Shown here: positions 26,208 to 34,089 of the stretch, piece after piece
Position numbering within the stretch: position 1 is the first letter of the stretch
Layout: each line of letters opens with the position of its first letter
From: DASPNH01 sp035626675
Lineage (GTDB): Bacteria > Desulfobacterota > Binatia > UBA1149 > CAITLU01
NCBI GenBank assembly: GCA_035626675.1
Contig: DASPNH010000101.1
Location: forward strand, 1-64,000
Direction of reading: 5' to 3'
DNA length: 64,000 nucleotides
Translations under genes and position numbers: made by a program
Notes under the pieces: model-generated
What the model saw: the letters and a program-made list of their open reading frames with translations, nothing else
Database searches by the model: none
What the model was told of the DNA's origin: nothing

Positions 26208-27211
26208 GCACGGCGGCCGCCACCAAGCCGGCGCCTGCCATCGTCGTCTCGGGCACGCGTCCCACGGGCGCACTGCATCTGGGACATCTGAACGGCGCGC
26301 TCAAGAACTGGGTCGCGCTCCAGCAAGCCTCGCGCTGCTTCTTCTTCGTCGCCGACTGGCACGCGCTGACCACAGACTACGCCGATCCCAAGAACATCCG
26401 CCAGAGCACGGCCGAGATGATCCTGGACTGGATGGCCGTGGGTCTCGATCCCGAGCGCAGCGTCCTGTTCCGGCAATCGCACGTGCGCGAGCATGCCGAG
26501 CTGCACGTGCTCTTCTCGATGATCATTCCAATTCCGTGGCTCGAGCGCGTGCCGACGTACAAGGAACAGCAGACTCAGCTCGAAGGCCGCGACCTGTCGA
26601 CCTACGGCTTTCTCGGCTATCCGCTGCTGCAGTCAGCCGACATCCTTCTGTACAAGGCCGACGCCGTGCCGGTCGGAGAGGATCAGCTCCCGCACATCGA
26701 GCTGACGCGCGAGGTGGCGCGCCGTTTCAACAATCTCTACGGTGCGGTCTTTCCCGAACCTGCGGGGATGGTCGTGCAGGCCGCTCGCGTGCCGGGCACC
26801 GACGGGCGCAAGATGAGCAAGAGCTACGGCAACGCGGTCTCGCTCGGTGACGATCCCGACACCGTCTACAACAAGCTCGTGCGCATGATGACCGATCCGC
26901 GCCGCGTGCGCCGCACCGATCCCGGCGATCCCAAGGACTGTCCGGCCTTTCGGCTGCACGAGATCTACTGCACGCCCGAAGAGAAGGAGGAGCTGAGCGT
27001 GGGCTGCCGCACGGCCTCCATCGGCTGCGTCGACTGCAAGAAGGTGATGATCAAGCACGTGGTGGCCGAGCTGACTCCGATCCAGGAGCGGCGTGCCGCC
27101 CTGGCGCAGCGGCCGAACGTCGCCGACGAGGTGCTGGCCGACGGATGCCGGCGCGCCACCGAAGTGGCCGAAGCGACGATGGGACAGGTACGGGAGGCGA
27201 TGGGGCTTTGA
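26204..27211 (+). CDS. trpS: tryptophanyl-tRNA synthetase
   Basis: The 335-residue class I synthetase charges tRNA-Trp. The HIGH-type motif is ALHLGHLNG and the KMSKS motif is GRKMSKSYGN. Also present are VPVGEDQLPHIELTREVARRFN and the C-terminal cysteine motif CRTASIGCVDCKK, found in many bacterial TrpRS. It starts at GTG 26204, overlapping the protease stop by 4 bases, and overlaps scpA at its end. Confidence 0.95.
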   Translation: MSTAAATKPAPAIVVSGTRPTGALHLGHLNGALKNWVALQQASRCFFFVADWHALTTDYADPKNIRQSTAEMILDWMAVGLDPERSVLFRQSHVREHAELHVLFSMIIPIPWLERVPTYKEQQTQLEGRDLSTYGFLGYPLLQSADILLYKADAVPVGEDQLPHIELTREVARRFNNLYGAVFPEPAGMVVQAARVPGTDGRKMSKSYGNAVSLGDDPDTVYNKLVRMMTDPRRVRRTDPGDPKDCPAFRLHEIYCTPEEKEELSVGCRTASIGCVDCKKVMIKHVVAELTPIQERRAALAQRPNVADEVLADGCRRATEVAEATMGQVREAMGL

Positions 27212-28056
27212 GCACGCCGACCTACACGGTGCGCCTGAACGCCTTCGAAGGTCCGCTGGACCTGCTGCTGCACCTGGTGCGCAGCAACGAGCTCGACATC
27301 TACAACCTGCCCATCGCCGAGATCACCGATCAGTACCTGGCCTACCTCGGCATGTTCGAGGAGCTCAATCTGGACGTGGCCGGCGAGTATCTCGTGATGG
27401 CGGCCTCGCTCATGTACATGAAGTCGCGCCTGCTGCTGCCGCGCGACGAGGAAGACGAAGAGGAAGAGGACGAAGAGGTCGCGGACCTGGTGCGGCAGCT
27501 CGCCGAGTATCAGCGCTATCGCGAAGTCGCCGAGGCGCTGCGCGACCGCCTCCTCCTCGATCGCGACGTGTTCCGGCGCCCGCCCACCGCGCCCGAGCCT
27601 TCGCCGCAGGACGAGCCGGCGCCGCTTCGGCGACTCGAGCTGGCCGATCTCTTCGAGGCGCTGCGACGCGTCCTTGCCAAGGCGGCGGCGCGACGTCCGC
27701 ACACCATTTCGGCAGAGCAGTACAGCGTCTCGGACGCCGTGCGCACGATGGTCGCGAGCCTGCGCGAGCGCGGGCGCCTCGAGTTCCACGAACTGTTCGC
27801 GGCCGAAGCGCCGCGCGGCCTCATCATCGCGACGTTCCTGGGCGTGCTCGAGCTGACCAAGCTCGGCGTGCTCATCGCCGAGCAGGAAGGTCGCTTCGGT
27901 CCGATCTTCGTCACCCTCGTCGGTGACGACATCGACGAGACCATCGCCGACCTGACCGAGATGTACGGCCCTGCCAGCGCCATGCTCGAAGGGCTGGCAG
28001 CGGCAGGCGCCGACGACGACGAGAATCCAACGACGACAAGCGAGCAGCCCACGTGA
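27208..28056 (+). CDS. scpA: segregation and condensation protein A
   Basis: The 282-residue kleisin subunit bridges the Smc heads. The N-terminal signature FEGPLDLLLHLVRSNELDIYNLPIAEITDQYL is intact. An acidic patch follows (EEDEEEEDEEVADL), then the C-terminal winged helix (SLRERGRLEFHELF to VLELTKLGVL). The start is TTG 27208 within the trpS stop (TTGA), which fixes it by coupling; the frame is open further upstream only through trpS. It overlaps scpB by 4 bases. Confidence 0.95.
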   Translation: MSTPTYTVRLNAFEGPLDLLLHLVRSNELDIYNLPIAEITDQYLAYLGMFEELNLDVAGEYLVMAASLMYMKSRLLLPRDEEDEEEEDEEVADLVRQLAEYQRYREVAEALRDRLLLDRDVFRRPPTAPEPSPQDEPAPLRRLELADLFEALRRVLAKAAARRPHTISAEQYSVSDAVRTMVASLRERGRLEFHELFAAEAPRGLIIATFLGVLELTKLGVLIAEQEGRFGPIFVTLVGDDIDETIADLTEMYGPASAMLEGLAAAGADDDENPTTTSEQPT

Positions 28057-29123
28057 GCGACGAGCAGGAACAGGAAGCGCAGGAACCGGCATCCAGCGAG
28101 GACCAGGCCGCGGGCGGGCTCTGGCCCGTCGATCGGCTGCGTCCGGTCCTGGAGGCGCTGCTGTTCGCCTCCGGCGATCCGCTGGCTGCCAAGAAGGTCG
28201 CCGAGATCGTCGAGGGCAGCACCGTCGAGGAAGTGAAGGCCACCCTAGCCGACCTTTCGACCGATCTGCTCACGCGCGGCATCCGTCTGGTCGAGGTGGC
28301 CGGCGGGTGGCAGCTGCGAACCGCGCCTGAGCATCAGCGCTACGTGCGCAAGCTCTTCCGCGAGCGCCCGCAGCGACTGACGCGTGCTGCAACCGAGACG
28401 ATCGCCATCATCGCCTACAAGCAGCCTGTCACCCGCATGGAGATCGAGGCCGTGCGCGGAGTCGACAGCGGCGGTGTGATCGAGTCTCTGGTCGAGCGCC
28501 GACTGGTCAAGGTGATCGGCCGCAAGGACGTACCCGGACGACCCCTGGTCTACGCGACCACCAAGGAGTTTCTGGAGATCTTCGGCCTGAAGAGCTTGCG
28601 CGACATGCCGACGCTCCCGGAGCTGGGCACCGACTTCGAGCGCATGTCCGAGCAGGGCGGTTTCAACGAGGCAGAGAGCGCGCGTATCCTGCCGCTGGAG
28701 GACGACGATGCCGCAGCGGCGGACGGACAAGGGACGCTCGAGCAATCGGGCGGGCAAGGCGCGCAGCTCGAAGGCGATGCCGAGGGCTACGGCCGGCCAC
28801 AAGCCTCGCGCGAAGACGACGGGCGATCCGGCAGCGAGCAAGCCGCGCGCGAGGACGGCGGGCAAGCCGGCGGCGAGCAAGCTGCGCGCGAGGACGGCGG
28901 ACAACCTGGCGGAGAGCAAGCTGCGCGCGCGGACGGCGGACAAGCCGACGGCGAGCAAGCCGCGCGCGAGCCCGAAGGATCCGGCCAGGACGAGGCCGTC
29001 AAGGCACGCGGAGACGAGGATGCCGCCGGCGGCCAGGAAGCGGGCGGCCAATCCCGGTCAGGCCGCGGCAAATCCAGGCGAAAGCTCGCGCCAGCGGCCG
29101 ATCCCGAAAAAGACCAAGGCTGA
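28053..29123 (+). CDS. scpB: segregation and condensation protein B with a long repetitive tail
   Basis: Residues about 28-200 form the ScpB double winged-helix core (LRPVLEALLFASGDPLAAKK; ETIAIIAYKQPVTRMEIEAVRG; GRPLVYATTKEFLEIFGL) that dimerises on ScpA. Typical ScpB ends soon after this point. Here the 356-residue frame continues about 150 residues as a Gly/Gln/Glu-rich tail with 13-residue repeats (EQAAREDGGQAGG). The tail is encoded by the same DNA as the first 139 codons of rluB in another frame. The tail is probably disordered; whether it is functional is unknown. Confidence 0.92.
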   Translation: MSDEQEQEAQEPASSEDQAAGGLWPVDRLRPVLEALLFASGDPLAAKKVAEIVEGSTVEEVKATLADLSTDLLTRGIRLVEVAGGWQLRTAPEHQRYVRKLFRERPQRLTRAATETIAIIAYKQPVTRMEIEAVRGVDSGGVIESLVERRLVKVIGRKDVPGRPLVYATTKEFLEIFGLKSLRDMPTLPELGTDFERMSEQGGFNEAESARILPLEDDDAAAADGQGTLEQSGGQGAQLEGDAEGYGRPQASREDDGRSGSEQAAREDGGQAGGEQAAREDGGQPGGEQAARADGGQADGEQAAREPEGSGQDEAVKARGDEDAAGGQEAGGQSRSGRGKSRRKLAPAADPEKDQG

Positions 29124-29892
29124 GCCGCGCCAGGGCGTCGCTGCAGGCAAGGGCCTTCGCCTGCACGTCCTGATCGCGCGCGCGGGCGTGGCCTCGCGGC
29201 GCGGCGCCGAAGATCTGATCAAGGCCGGCGAGGTGACCGTCAACGGCCGCGTGGTCACCGAGCTCGGCGCGCGCGCCATTGCGGGACAGGACCACGTCAA
29301 GGTGAAAGGGCGTCTGCTGACGGCGGAGCGCCCGCGCGAGTACTGGGCCTATCACAAGCCCGTCCATTGCGTGACGACGATGAAGGATCCGCAGGGGCGC
29401 TTCTGTGTCGGCGACGTCGTCGATGCGCTCGGCGGCCATGGCCTGTTTCCGGTCGGCAGGCTCGACTACGCCAGCTCGGGCCTGATCCTGCTGACCAACG
29501 ACGGCGAGCTCGCACAGCGCCTGACGCATCCCAGCTTCCACATCGAGAAGGCCTATTCGGTCAAGGTCAGTCCGGCGCCCACGCGCGAGATGATCGAGCA
29601 CCTTCGCACCGGCATCCGCCTGCGCGACGGCTACACTGCGCCGGCCTACGTGCGCGAGACCGAGAGGCGCGGATCGGCGATGGCATGGGTGGACGTGCGC
29701 ATCGGCGAGGGCCGCAACCAGCAGGTGCGGCGCATGTTCGAGGCTTTCGGCATCCGCGTCGAGAAGCTGTGCCGCGATGCGATCGGCCCGCTCTCGCTCG
29801 GCGGCCTGCCGGTCGGCGATGCGCGCCGGCTTCGCGCCAGCGAAATCGCCAGTCTTCAGGAGGCCGTCGGCCTGCGAGGCGGCCGTCGCTGA
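28708..29892 (+). CDS. rluB: 23S rRNA pseudouridine synthase, RluB/RsuA family
   Basis: The 394-residue protein has an N-terminal basic extension of about 145 residues with Lys/Arg/Pro/Ala repeats, then an S4 RNA-binding domain (RLHVLIARAGVASRRGAEDL) and the RsuA-type catalytic domain with the nucleophile Asp in VGRLDYASSGLILLTND. Later motifs are EKAYSVKV and GEGRNQQVRRMFEAFG. The ATG at 28708 follows GGAGGACGACG, a good ribosome-binding site inside scpB, which supports this long start. An internal start near the S4 domain cannot be excluded. It overlaps scpB by 416 bases. Confidence 0.9.
   Translation: MPQRRTDKGRSSNRAGKARSSKAMPRATAGHKPRAKTTGDPAASKPRARTAGKPAASKLRARTADNLAESKLRARTADKPTASKPRASPKDPARTRPSRHAETRMPPAARKRAANPGQAAANPGESSRQRPIPKKTKAEPRQGVAAGKGLRLHVLIARAGVASRRGAEDLIKAGEVTVNGRVVTELGARAIAGQDHVKVKGRLLTAERPREYWAYHKPVHCVTTMKDPQGRFCVGDVVDALGGHGLFPVGRLDYASSGLILLTNDGELAQRLTHPSFHIEKAYSVKVSPAPTREMIEHLRTGIRLRDGYTAPAYVRETERRGSAMAWVDVRIGEGRNQQVRRMFEAFGIRVEKLCRDAIGPLSLGGLPVGDARRLRASEIASLQEAVGLRGGRR
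28797..28978. repeat. 39-bp tandem repeat coding in two frames
   Basis: GAGCAAGC-type units start at 28836, 28875, 28914 and 28953, an exact 39-bp period, with a degenerate copy before them at 28797. Because 39 is a multiple of three, each unit gives 13 residues in both open frames: EQAAREDGGQAGG in scpB and KPRARTAGKPAAS in rluB. Confidence 0.93.
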
Positions 29893-29901
29893 ATCGGTGG
29901 C

Positions 29902-32253
29902 ATGGCTGACGCCAACGCCTACGAGATGAGCGCCGACAGGCCGCATCGCGATCCGGTCTGCGGGATGAGCGTGGCCGCGGACTCGCCGCGGCGAGTCGAA
30001 CACGGCGGCCAGACCTACTTCTTCTGCTCCGACAAATGCGCGGCGCGCTTTCGCGACGATCCGCAGGCGTTCCTGGATCCGCAGCGCGTCGAAGAGGCAC
30101 GCCGTCAGCAATCGGCGGCCGCAGCGGCCGGTGCCACCTTCACCTGCCCCATGCATCCCGAAATCGTGCGCGACGCGCCAGGGCCATGCCCGCTTTGCGG
30201 AATGGCGCTGGAGCCGGTGATGCCCACCGCCGAGGAGGACGACGGCGAGCTGCGCGACATGAGCAGGCGCCTGGCCATATCGTCGGTCCTCGCCGGCGCC
30301 GTGCTGGTTCTTGCGATGGGACACATGCTTCCGCTCGGCGCTCTCGCGCACGCGCTGGCAGGAAGCTGGCGGGTGTGGGCCGAAGCGGCTCTGGCCACTC
30401 CCGTATGCCTGTGGGCTGCCTGGCCGTTCTACCAGCGCGCGCTCGCATCGGTGACTGCACGCAGCCCCAACATGTTCACGCTGATCGGCATCGGCGTGGC
30501 CGTTGCTTACGTGTTCAGCCTGGTCGCCGCGCTGGCTCCTGACATCTTTCCGCCTGCCTTCCGCGACGAACATGGCCAGGTCGGCGTCTATTTCGAGGCC
30601 GCTGCCGTCATCGTCGCACTGGTTCTGCTAGGGCAGGTGCTCGAGCTTCGTGCGCGCAGCCGCACCGGGCACGCCATCCGCGCCCTCCTGCGTCTGGCGC
30701 CGCAGACGGCACGCCGTGTATCGGCAGACGGCCGCGAGCAGGACGTCGCGCTTTCGGAAGTGCATGCGGGCGACGTGCTGCGCGTGCGGCCCGGCGACAA
30801 GATTCCCGTCGATGGCGTGGTCGTGGAAGGAAGCAGCTACGTCGACGAGTCGATGATCACCGGCGAGCCCGAGCCGGTGGCGAAGAGGAGCGAGGACCGC
30901 GTCGTCGGTGCCACCGTCAACGGCAGCGGCACGCTGCTGATGCGAGCCGAGAAGGTCGGGAGCGAGACTCTGCTCGCGCGCATCATCGACATGGTGGCGC
31001 AGGCGCAGCGCAGCCGCGCGCCGATCCAGCGCCTGGCCGATCGCGTCGCGGCCTGGTTCGTGCCGGCGGTGATGGCGGCTGCCGCAGCGACGTTTCTGAT
31101 CTGGGCAAGCGTGGGGCCGCCGCCGGCCCTGGCGCATGCGCTGGTCAGCGCGGTCTCGGTTCTCATCATCGCCTGTCCGTGTGCGCTCGGGCTGGCGACT
31201 CCCCTTTCGATCATGGTGGCGATGGGACGGGGCGCGTCGTCGGGAATCTTGTTCCGAAACGCCGAGGCCATCGAGGCGCTGCGACGCGTGGATACCGTCG
31301 TCGTCGACAAGACGGGTACGCTGACCGCGGGCAAGCCGGCGGTGGTCGGCGTCGAGCCCGCACCGCCGCTCGGCGAGGACGACCTGATCGCGATGGCTGC
31401 GGCCGTCGAGCGGGGCAGCGAACATCCCATTGCCGCGGCCATCGTTGCAGCGGCCAACGAGCGTGGGATCGCCGTGCCCGCGTTCGACGGCTTCACGGCG
31501 GTGGCGGGCAAGGGCGTGATGGCCAGGGTCCAGGGAGCACGCGTGCTGCTCGGCACGGCAGCATTCCTGCACGAGCACGACGTCGAGGTGCCCGGTCGTG
31601 TCGAGCAACGTGCCGCCACGCGGCGCACCAGCGGCGAGACCGTGCTCTTCGTTGCGCGCGGCAGGGAGCTTTGTGGTCTGATCGGAGTTGCCGATCCGCT
31701 CAAGCACGGCAGCGCTGCCGCGGTGGCGGCGCTGCGGGAGGAGGGCATGCGTGTGCTGATGCTCACCGGCGACAGCCGCGCCACCGGCGAGGCGGTCGCG
31801 CGAGCCGTGGGCATCGACGAAGTCCTGGCCGAAGTCCTGCCCGAGCAGAAGCGCGATGCGATCGTGGGACTACAGCGCCAGGGCCGCGTGGTGGCCATGG
31901 CCGGCGACGGCATCAACGATGCGCCGGCGCTGGCGCAGGCCGACGTCGGCATCGCGATGGGAACCGGCACCGACGTGGCCATGGAGAGCGCCGACGTCAC
32001 GCTGGTGCAGGGGGATCTTCGCGGCATCGCGCGTGCACGGCGCCTGAGCCAGGCCACGGTGATCAACATCCGTCAAAACCTGCTGTTCGCGTTCGGCTAC
32101 AACGCCCTCGGCATACCGGTGGCGGCGGGCGCCCTGTATCCGCTGCTCGGATGGCTGCTCAGTCCGATGCTGGCCGCAGCCGCCATGAGCCTGAGCTCGG
32201 TGTCGGTGATCGCCAATGCGCTGCGTCTTTCTCGAACTCGCATCGATTCGTGA
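29902..32253 (+). CDS. copper-type heavy-metal P1B-ATPase with YHS and metal-binding N-terminal domains
   Basis: The 783-residue pump begins with a YHS domain (DPVCGMSVAADS ... YFFCSDKCAARF). A short heavy-metal-binding domain follows (TCPMHPEIVRDAPGPCPLCG). The P-type core holds eight membrane helices, ion-binding ACPCALGLATP (near residue 425), phosphorylation site DKTGTLT (Asp about 470), and the hinge GDGINDAPALAQADVG. CPC and the N-terminal domains point to Cu(I), less likely Ag(I), export; the specificity is inferred. No copper chaperone or CueR-type regulator adjoins it. It lies 9 bases after rluB. Confidence 0.93.
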   Translation: MADANAYEMSADRPHRDPVCGMSVAADSPRRVEHGGQTYFFCSDKCAARFRDDPQAFLDPQRVEEARRQQSAAAAAGATFTCPMHPEIVRDAPGPCPLCGMALEPVMPTAEEDDGELRDMSRRLAISSVLAGAVLVLAMGHMLPLGALAHALAGSWRVWAEAALATPVCLWAAWPFYQRALASVTARSPNMFTLIGIGVAVAYVFSLVAALAPDIFPPAFRDEHGQVGVYFEAAAVIVALVLLGQVLELRARSRTGHAIRALLRLAPQTARRVSADGREQDVALSEVHAGDVLRVRPGDKIPVDGVVVEGSSYVDESMITGEPEPVAKRSEDRVVGATVNGSGTLLMRAEKVGSETLLARIIDMVAQAQRSRAPIQRLADRVAAWFVPAVMAAAAATFLIWASVGPPPALAHALVSAVSVLIIACPCALGLATPLSIMVAMGRGASSGILFRNAEAIEALRRVDTVVVDKTGTLTAGKPAVVGVEPAPPLGEDDLIAMAAAVERGSEHPIAAAIVAAANERGIAVPAFDGFTAVAGKGVMARVQGARVLLGTAAFLHEHDVEVPGRVEQRAATRRTSGETVLFVARGRELCGLIGVADPLKHGSAAAVAALREEGMRVLMLTGDSRATGEAVARAVGIDEVLAEVLPEQKRDAIVGLQRQGRVVAMAGDGINDAPALAQADVGIAMGTGTDVAMESADVTLVQGDLRGIARARRLSQATVINIRQNLLFAFGYNALGIPVAAGALYPLLGWLLSPMLAAAAMSLSSVSVIANALRLSRTRIDS

Positions 32254-32350
32254 CGACGGTGCGATGGCAAAAGGGGTGGATGGAATCCTGAACGGCTTCA
32301 GCGATTCGGTCCCGGCCCCCTTCGGACTCGTTGTTTGAGCGGCCGAAAAG

Positions 32351-32379
32351 TTGACAACCTGCGTCGCTGCACCTAAGAC
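32351..32379 (+). promoter_or_regulatory. candidate sigma-70 promoter of the initiator tRNA
   Basis: A perfect -35 TTGACA lies at 32351-32356, followed by a 17-base spacer and a weak -10 TAAGAC at 32374-32379. The predicted start falls at or within a base or two of the mature tRNA 5' end (32385), leaving almost no 5' leader. The spacing and the consensus -35 make it credible despite the poor -10. Confidence 0.5.
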
Positions 32380-32384
32380 GCCTG

Positions 32385-32461
32385 CGCGGGGTGGAGCAGT
32401 CTGGTAGCTCGGCGGGCTCATAACCCGCAGGTCGGAGGTTCAAATCCTCCCCCCGCACCCA
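32385..32461 (+). tRNA. tRNA-fMet (anticodon CAT), CCA encoded
   Basis: The 77-nt cloverleaf folds cleanly. The acceptor strand CGCGGGG pairs with CCCCGCA and leaves the C1-A72 mismatch typical of bacterial initiators. The D stem is GAGC/GCTC, the anticodon stem ends in three G-C pairs (GGG/CCC) around loop CTCATAA, and the T arm is GGAGG-TTCAAAT-CCTCC. Both initiator hallmarks are present. The base at position 73 reads C rather than the usual A, followed by an encoded CCA. Confidence 0.96.
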
Positions 32462-32664
32462 CTCACTCCGTTTTTTCATTGGACCCCGAGCCGGCCTACG
32501 GGCTGGACCCGGACGGGCAATCAGGCATAATTCCTCGGCTCGACGTTGCGGCCAGGCTGGTGTCGCCGAGCGCGTTGCTCGCATGTGCATCGCGCCTCGG
32601 CCATGTCTCCTATCGCGCTTCGGGTTTCGAATTGGCCCGCTCACGCTTACGAGGAGGACCTGGC
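32462..32664. other. spacer between tRNA-fMet and the DUF1329 gene
   Basis: A T-run (TTTTTTC, 32471-32477) just after the tRNA may help end its transcript, though no separate hairpin precedes it. CATAAT at 32526-32531 is a good -10 hexamer, but the segment 17 bases upstream (CTGGAC) is a poor -35. It may be the promoter of the DUF1329 gene. GAGGAGG at 32651-32657 is the ribosome-binding site for the ATG at 32665. Confidence 0.4.
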
Positions 32665-33939
32665 ATGAAAGCAACTTCGGCGGCCGTTCTCTCGCTTGGA
32701 GTTTTCGTTTCGGCGATGGCCGTACCGGCCGTGGCAGCCGAAAGCCCCGCGGCCGGCACCGTCATCGACCGCACCAACATCGACAAGTACAAGGAGTTCT
32801 TCGGCCCCGCCATGCTGTGGTCGATCGACCGCGGCGTGAAGGTCAAGGTCGGCCCCTACAAGAAGATCGAGCAGCCACCGCCCGTTCAGGAAGCGACAGA
32901 GAAGTACTCGGCGCAGGTGAAGCTCTCGGCCGACGGCACGCACACCGAGAACTACGTCGCAGGCCTTCCGTTCCCTACGATCGCTGCCGACGACCCGCAC
33001 AAGGCCGTCAAGCACATGTTCAACTACGAGGGTGCCATCGAGGTCGACGATCTCGACCTTCGCAACTTCGACTGCGACACGGGCGCGGTCGGAAGCGGTG
33101 GCGATCCGGTGCGCGTCGAGCGCCACTTCCTGATCGACCATTTCCGCCGCCTCTACTTCACCGGCCGCCTCGAGGTCGATCCCAAGCCGAAGCTGGAGCC
33201 GAACCGCGACCAGGTTCGCTTCAAGGAAGCCCTGTATCCGCTGATCGAGCCCTTCGACCTGAAGGGAACGGGCTTCACCTTCAACCGCTACCTCGACCAC
33301 ACTCGCCAGGACGACAGCTGGCTGTACCTGCCACAGCTCCGGCGCGTTCGTCGCCTCTCTTCGGCGCAGCGCTCCGACGCGCTGTTCGGTCAGGACACCG
33401 ACCAGGACAGCTACGGCGGTTACGCCGGCAACATCGCCTGGATGGGCTGGAAGTTCCTCGGCGAGAAGACGGTGCTGGCATCTTTCCACGCCGAGAAGCT
33501 GCCGGTGGTCTGGGGCGAGCCCTCGGGCGATTTCATTCACGCCGACATGTGGGAGCCGCGTGAGGTCTGGGTCGTCGAAGGCACCTCCAAGCTGCCTCAG
33601 TACGCCTACAGCAAGCGCGTGATCTATCTGGACAAGGAGAGCTACTTCATCGCGTACTCGGACATCTACGACAACGCGGGCGAGCTCTGGAAGATGTGGC
33701 TCAACGAGTTCAAGATCTCGAAGAAGCCGCGCGACGAGGCCGCCTACGCGTTCCCGTACGAGCGCCGCTTCTTCCCGTCGATCACGATGATCGACATGCA
33801 GCTCGAGCACGTCACGTTCTGCGCACTGCCCTCGCACCGCTTCCCGGGCGAGCAGGGCTGGTACATCAACGTAGGCGAGAAGGAAGGAACGGTGGAGAGC
33901 TTCTTCGAGCTTTCCGCCATCATCGCCGCCGGACGCTAG
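32665..33939 (+). CDS. DUF1329 outer-membrane-lipid-type periplasmic protein
   Basis: The 424-residue protein has a signal peptide (LSLGVFVSAMAVPAVAAES) and the conserved DUF1329 segments: WLYLPQLRRVRRLSSAQRSDA, GQDTDQDSYGGYAGNIAWMGWKFLGEK, PREVWVVEGT and SKRVIYLDKESYFIAY. DUF1329 proteins have a LolA/LppX-like fold and are often beside RND transporters or hydrocarbon/steroid-degradation genes. The neighbouring SCP2 fusion fits a role with hydrophobic compounds, but that is inference. GAGGAGGACC precedes the chosen ATG, and longer upstream starts cross the spacer. An intrinsic terminator follows. Confidence 0.92.
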   Translation: MKATSAAVLSLGVFVSAMAVPAVAAESPAAGTVIDRTNIDKYKEFFGPAMLWSIDRGVKVKVGPYKKIEQPPPVQEATEKYSAQVKLSADGTHTENYVAGLPFPTIAADDPHKAVKHMFNYEGAIEVDDLDLRNFDCDTGAVGSGGDPVRVERHFLIDHFRRLYFTGRLEVDPKPKLEPNRDQVRFKEALYPLIEPFDLKGTGFTFNRYLDHTRQDDSWLYLPQLRRVRRLSSAQRSDALFGQDTDQDSYGGYAGNIAWMGWKFLGEKTVLASFHAEKLPVVWGEPSGDFIHADMWEPREVWVVEGTSKLPQYAYSKRVIYLDKESYFIAYSDIYDNAGELWKMWLNEFKISKKPRDEAAYAFPYERRFFPSITMIDMQLEHVTFCALPSHRFPGEQGWYINVGEKEGTVESFFELSAIIAAGR

Positions 33940-33967
33940 GCCGTACCCGCTGCCGGGTCCTCGAAAA

Positions 33968-33999
33968 GGGCCGCGAACCCAAAGGGTCGCGGCCTTTTT
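33968..33999 (+). terminator. intrinsic terminator after the DUF1329 gene
   Basis: GGCCGCGA (33969-33976) pairs with TCGCGGCC (33987-33994), the stem extends inward through ACCC and GGGT, and a TTTTTC tract follows. The hairpin begins about 30 bases after the TAG stop. Confidence 0.93.
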
Positions 34000-34089
34000 C
34001 TTTTGGGCCCGCCTCTCCGGCGAGCGCTCGCGCCATTGACGGGATGGCGCAGGAAGCGTAGTTGAGTGGCACTCAAAGAGAGGCGACTC

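Noticed and set aside
28797..28978. CRISPR-like repeat in scpB/rluB
   Set aside because: It is a contiguous 39-bp tandem repeat inside two coding frames, without spacers.
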